Positions 61,744 to 64,000 of a DNA stretch of 64,000 bases are shown one piece after another. Source of the stretch: Xylocopilactobacillus apicola (GTDB taxonomy: Bacteria > Bacillota > Bacilli > Lactobacillales > Lactobacillaceae). Both the position numbers and the translations under genes were made by a program. The notes under the pieces were generated by a model, which saw nothing but the letters and a program-made list of their open reading frames with translations, searched no databases and was not told the DNA's origin. Location of the stretch: positions 1,178,001-1,242,000 of the forward strand of contig NZ_AP026802.1 in assembly GCF_033095985.1 (NCBI RefSeq), read 5' to 3'. Position 1 is the first letter of the stretch, and each line of letters starts with the position of its first letter.

Positions 61744-62550
61744 ATGAATAATCGGCCAATTGGTTACTTTGATTCGGGGATTGGTGGGCTTACTGCTTTA
61801 AAAGAACACTTTGCTCTACTCCCCCAGGAAGATACAATCTACGTCGCCGACGAAGCACATCTTCCCTATGGAACAAAAACACAAACAGAAATTACTGACT
61901 ACAGCCAAAAAATCGTAGATTTTCTGATATCTAAAGATGTCAAAGCGATCGTCTGTGCTTGCAACACCTCAAGTGCTATTGCTTTACCAGTGATTGAGAA
62001 AACTTGTCCAGTCCCAATCTTTGGTGTAATTGAAGCAGGAAGTCAGCAAGCTATTAAATTAACTTCGACCAATCAAATTGTTGTTTTGGCTACTAAAGCC
62101 ACGGTAAAAAGTCGCAAATACGATGAAACAATTCAAAAAATAAATCCTGACTGCACAGTAACTGACTTTGCAGCACAAGAATTAGTTCAAATTGTCGAAG
62201 CTGGAGATTATCAAAATCCAAATGTTCAAGCTGAGATTGATAGACTGTTAGCGCCACTTGAAAATATTGATGCAGACACGATGGTTTTGGGATGTACTCA
62301 TTTTCCCATCATCGAAAAACTGATCAATAACGCTACCAACCAACGCTTTCAAATGGTTAACTCTGGCCAAGAAGCGGTTAAAAATCTGACAGAATTTCTT
62401 AAAACTAACGATTTGGCTTGCGAGGAAAGTTCAACCCCAGCACAGCATATTTTTTACACTACGGGAAATCCCGCAGTTTTGCAAAATGTTGGAAACAAAT
62501 TTTTAGGCGAAAAAATTCAAGCAGTCCAGCATTTAGCCGAGGAATCTTAA
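61744..62550 (+). CDS. murI: Glutamate racemase
   Basis: The 268-residue enzyme makes D-glutamate for peptidoglycan. It has FDSGIGGLTALK near residue 9, and the catalytic cysteines in CACNTSS (Cys73) and LGCTHFP (Cys184). AAGGAGG lies six bases before the ATG. It overlaps rdgB as TAATG. Confidence 0.96.
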   Translation: MNNRPIGYFDSGIGGLTALKEHFALLPQEDTIYVADEAHLPYGTKTQTEITDYSQKIVDFLISKDVKAIVCACNTSSAIALPVIEKTCPVPIFGVIEAGSQQAIKLTSTNQIVVLATKATVKSRKYDETIQKINPDCTVTDFAAQELVQIVEAGDYQNPNVQAEIDRLLAPLENIDADTMVLGCTHFPIIEKLINNATNQRFQMVNSGQEAVKNLTEFLKTNDLACEESSTPAQHIFYTTGNPAVLQNVGNKFLGEKIQAVQHLAEES

Positions 62551-63167
62551 TGGAAAAAATAATTATTGCAACTAAAAATCCTGGCAAAGCTAAAGAATTT
62601 CAAAAACTATTTTCAGATCAATATGAAATTGTGACGTTAAACGACTTAACTGATTTGCCAACAATTATCGAAAATGGCAGCACATTTAAGGAAAATGCCA
62701 CGATTAAAGCTCAAACGATCTACAAAGCTACTAATGAAACGGTTATTGCAGACGATTCAGGTTTAGTCGTGGATGCCTTAAACGGCGAACCAGGGATTTA
62801 CTCGGCAAGATATGCTAAAGACCACGACTCAAAAGCCAATATGGACAAATTGATTAATAAAATCAAAAAAATCCCGCCTCAAAAAAGAACGGCTCACTTC
62901 ATTACCGTCTTGGTTGTCATCAGTAAATACGGTAAAATAGAAGAAACTGGCAGAGTCGACGGTCTTATCATTGAACATCCAAAGGGAAACGATGGTTTTG
63001 GATATGATCCAATTTTCTATTATCCCCCAAAAGATAAGACTTTTGCTGAGATGACAATGTCTGAAAAGAACCAGATTAGTCATCGCGGAAAAGCGATGGA
63101 GCAATTGATTAAAGATTGGCCTGAATACCTTAAAGGAGAAAATAATGAGAATCTTAATTTGCAGTGA
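62550..63167 (+). CDS. rdgB: XTP/dITP diphosphatase
   Basis: The 205-residue HAM1-family enzyme removes ITP and XTP from the nucleotide pool. Signatures: IATKNPGKAKEF near the start, VIADDSGLVVDALNGEPGIY near residue 68, GNDGFGYDPIF near 146 and SHRGKA near 175. The ATG 62550 shares a base with the murI stop and is preceded by GAGGAA; a longer frame inside murI is rejected. Confidence 0.95.
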   Translation: MEKIIIATKNPGKAKEFQKLFSDQYEIVTLNDLTDLPTIIENGSTFKENATIKAQTIYKATNETVIADDSGLVVDALNGEPGIYSARYAKDHDSKANMDKLINKIKKIPPQKRTAHFITVLVVISKYGKIEETGRVDGLIIEHPKGNDGFGYDPIFYYPPKDKTFAEMTMSEKNQISHRGKAMEQLIKDWPEYLKGENNENLNLQ

Positions 63168-63666
63168 TGCTCACGGTGATGAGGCAATTTTGCTTGATAA
63201 ATTAAATAAATATCCTGATTTCGATCATTATTTCTATCTCGGTGACTCCGAGTTAATGGAAAACAATCTAATTTTCGATAAATTTGTTGCGGTTTTAGGT
63301 AATATGGATTACGGTGATTTTCCGGAGACTGTTGATCTTAAAGATCGAGGGATTAATTTTTTCTTAACCCATGGCCATTTATTTGAAGTAAACCGAAACC
63401 TTGAAAATCTCAGAGCAGAAGCTAAAAAGGTCGGAGCTGACGTGATCTGCTTTGGGCATACTCACCTTCTAACGGTCCAAGAGATTGATCAACAATTAAT
63501 CATCAATCCTGGCAGTATTTCTCAGCCGCGTAATTTCATCCAAGAGAAAGGGACTTACGTTATCTTGGAAATAACCGATACTACTTACCAAGTATTTTGT
63601 TACAACCGTGCCGATCAACTTTTAGAATTACCCCAAAATCCGCTTATATTTGAAAGAACCAAATGA
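63145..63666 (+). CDS. YfcE/MJ0936-family phosphodiesterase
   Basis: The 173-residue metallophosphoesterase has the motif set CSDAHGD (residues 5-11), YLGDSE, VLGNMDYGDFP, THGH and FGHTH near residue 105. The family hydrolyses phosphodiesters with two metal ions; the cellular substrate is unknown. Start ATG 63145 lies inside the end of rdgB after AAAGGAG, and its stop overlaps the next gene as ATGA. Confidence 0.92.
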   Translation: MRILICSDAHGDEAILLDKLNKYPDFDHYFYLGDSELMENNLIFDKFVAVLGNMDYGDFPETVDLKDRGINFFLTHGHLFEVNRNLENLRAEAKKVGADVICFGHTHLLTVQEIDQQLIINPGSISQPRNFIQEKGTYVILEITDTTYQVFCYNRADQLLELPQNPLIFERTK

Positions 63667-64000
63667 AAAAAATAGAAAATTACTTAAATTTGCCGCCAGA
63701 AAAAAGAGATTCTGGCCTATTAATGCGAGATATTGTCTTACCTGATATTTTTAACGACGACAAAAATAAAATTCTTTATTACTATGGCAAAGACCTTGCC
63801 AATAACTTTGATTTCCCGCAAATCGAGGAAATTATGGCGATTTTTGAGAAAATTGGATTTGGCCAAATCACACTGGAAAAAGTAAAAAAAGATATTTACT
63901 TATTTCAAGTTCTGGGAAAATCTGTCGATCAGAGATTCCTAGTTTCTCAGAAGCCTGAATTTGCATTAGAAACCGGCTTTTTAGCTCAAGCAATCACTAT
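63663..64000 (+). CDS. yslB: YslB-like DUF2507 protein (cut by window end)
   Basis: At least 112 residues are visible, running off the window. RDSGLLMRDIVLPDIFNDDK near residue 15 and ILYYYGKDLANNFDFPQIEE match DUF2507 (YslB). Position after murI-rdgB-yfcE is typical for Firmicutes. The function of the family is unknown. Confidence 0.85.
   Translation, partial: MKKIENYLNLPPEKRDSGLLMRDIVLPDIFNDDKNKILYYYGKDLANNFDFPQIEEIMAIFEKIGFGQITLEKVKKDIYLFQVLGKSVDQRFLVSQKPEFALETGFLAQAIT

Noticed and set aside
1-64000. CRISPR arrays, prophage, insertion sequences or rRNA
   Set aside because: No regularly spaced repeats, integrase, transposase or phage genes, and no rRNA sequence were seen.

Overview
The window is a chromosomal segment of a low-GC Gram-positive bacterium, most likely a member of the Lactobacillaceae. 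This rests on the order dnaX-recR-yaaL-tmk-yaaQ-holB-yabA-rsmI, a short SRP RNA upstream of dnaX, SLAP-like surface repeats, PTS and ECF transporters, PepQ and PepV-like peptidases, frequent TTG starts, and no respiratory genes. I do not assign a genus.

Layout. 1-4.6 kb (+): MarR regulator, two DHA2 multidrug exporters, a YczE-like membrane protein and a guanine-deaminase-like enzyme. 4.7-9.4 kb (-): a BmpA/NupABC-type nucleoside ABC importer. 9.8-16 kb (-): an arginase-family enzyme, decayed remnants of a YczE-like gene and a GH1 phospho-beta-glucosidase, an RpiR regulator, an MFS exporter, a patatin-like lipase and a BlaR1/BlaI-like pair. 16-19 kb: three SLAP-like repeat proteins, two of them mosaic paralogues. 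19-20.7 kb (+): NCS2 nucleobase permease and a small unknown protein. 20.7-21.9 kb: a decayed patch holding an antitoxin-like tail and two copies of a broken unknown gene around an orphan 188-residue protein. 21.9-26 kb (-): a four-gene cluster of lone PTS EIIC, GrdB N-domain homologue, glycosylasparaginase and PepV-like dipeptidase, the best candidate for an undescribed pathway. 26-33.4 kb: DUF975 protein, GlpK, GlcD-type oxidase, cation antiporter, tRNA-Lys, Pgi and PgmB.

33.4-43.3 kb (-) holds a long likely operon, potABCD-cdaA-cdaR-glmM-vanZ-oxidoreductase. It joins polyamine import, c-di-AMP synthesis and the entry step of cell-wall amino-sugar synthesis, with murB just beyond a reversed small gene. 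43.4-54.2 kb is housekeeping: an ABC-F ATPase, t6A synthesis (TsaD, TsaB) with RimI, FolT, a thioesterase, and the replication/recombination cluster ending at the SRP RNA. 54.3-64 kb: aldo-keto reductase, phosphatase, a YitT protein with a structured leader, HflX, an orphan sugar-binding lipoprotein, PepQ, YtxH/DUF948 proteins, and murI-rdgB-yfcE-yslB cut by the window end.

Most notable: cdaA appears to start at a non-canonical ATA or ATC codon; YabA lacks its N-terminal coiled coil; ybaB is absent between dnaX and recR; GlpK has Asn where the PTS-phosphorylated His is expected; and the yitT leader can form a pseudoknot around a six-codon upstream reading frame.
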